From NCBI GenBank assembly GCA_013176395.1, contig JABMLP010000002.1, forward strand, positions 2,046,001 to 2,110,000: a stretch of DNA of 64,000 nt, read 5' to 3'. The notes below the pieces were generated by a model, which was not told the origin of the DNA, did not search any database, and worked only from the letters and a program-made list of their open reading frames with translations. This stretch comes from Venturia oleaginea (taxonomy: Eukaryota > Ascomycota > Dothideomycetes > Venturiales > Venturiaceae). Made by a program: the position numbers and the translations under genes. Shown one piece after another: positions 63,892 through 64,000 of the stretch; position 1 is the stretch's first letter; the number at the start of each line of letters is the position of its first letter.

Positions 63892-64000
63892 ATGTCAAAA
63901 GGCTTGAGAGAGGAGAGCAATTGACGAAATGTAGGTAGAATACGACACTAGGCTTCAGCTACCTCAAAAATCCTGCACTGATGAGAAGAAATTAAAACAA
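63892..64000. other. 3' flank of the aldo-keto reductase
   Basis: 109 bp to the window edge. No motif recognised. Confidence 0.5.

Overview
The window is from a filamentous ascomycete (Pezizomycotina). Genes carry short GT-AG introns of roughly 45-70 bp. Gene families include the Zn2Cys6/fungal_trans factor, HET domain, DHA1 transporter, fungal P450 and Tad-type LINE. A placement in Leotiomycetes is only an impression from gene content. No bacterial, organellar or viral segment was seen.

Layout. (1) 1-18.5 kb is accessory and decaying. It holds a frameshifted conserved gene at the left edge, a DHA1 MFS transporter, a fumarylacetoacetase pseudogene with a second scrambled fragment of itself, an aldehyde dehydrogenase pseudogene, an apparently intact cytochrome P450, a broken GPI-anchored secreted protein gene, a HET-domain relic interrupted by a MITE, a small cysteine-rich secreted (effector-like) gene, and an adenylate-forming reductase pseudogene. 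The enzymes may be remnants of a catabolic or secondary-metabolite cluster (inference). (2) 18.6-22.8 kb is a conserved pair: mago nashi and beta-COP (SEC26), divergently transcribed from a 317-bp spacer. (3) 23.0-30.8 kb is a nest of TA-flanked pogo/Fot1-type transposons. One contains a 1.65-kb TIR element with a perfect 8-bp target duplication and an unrecognised basic ORF. A 0.9-kb palindromic repeat follows. (4) 31.1-32.8 kb is a sphingoid long-chain base kinase. (5) 33.7-41.9 kb holds a near-complete 5.2-kb Tad-like LINE bounded by a 15-bp duplication, three internally deleted pogo elements and a solo LTR. (6) 42.4-64 kb is a conserved core: ATP10, an alpha/beta hydrolase ending in a PTS1-like AKL, RTT107/Brc1, VPS25, a long coiled-coil protein, a HEI10-like meiotic RING protein, XAP5/FAM50, a Zn2Cys6 factor and an aldo-keto reductase.

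The core genes belong to unrelated housekeeping processes (exon junction complex, COPI, ESCRT-II, F0 assembly, sphingolipid signalling, DNA repair, meiosis, splicing-linked regulation). They share promoters only at mago/SEC26 and HEI10/XAP5. The best leads are the nested 1.65-kb element, an in-frame TGA shared at the same tryptophan codon by two different transposase lineages, repeated loss of the DDE core from pogo copies that keep both protein ends, and the 8-cysteine secreted protein. All exon joins come from reading splice signals and conserved protein matches by eye. Family names rest on recognised motifs, not on database searches.
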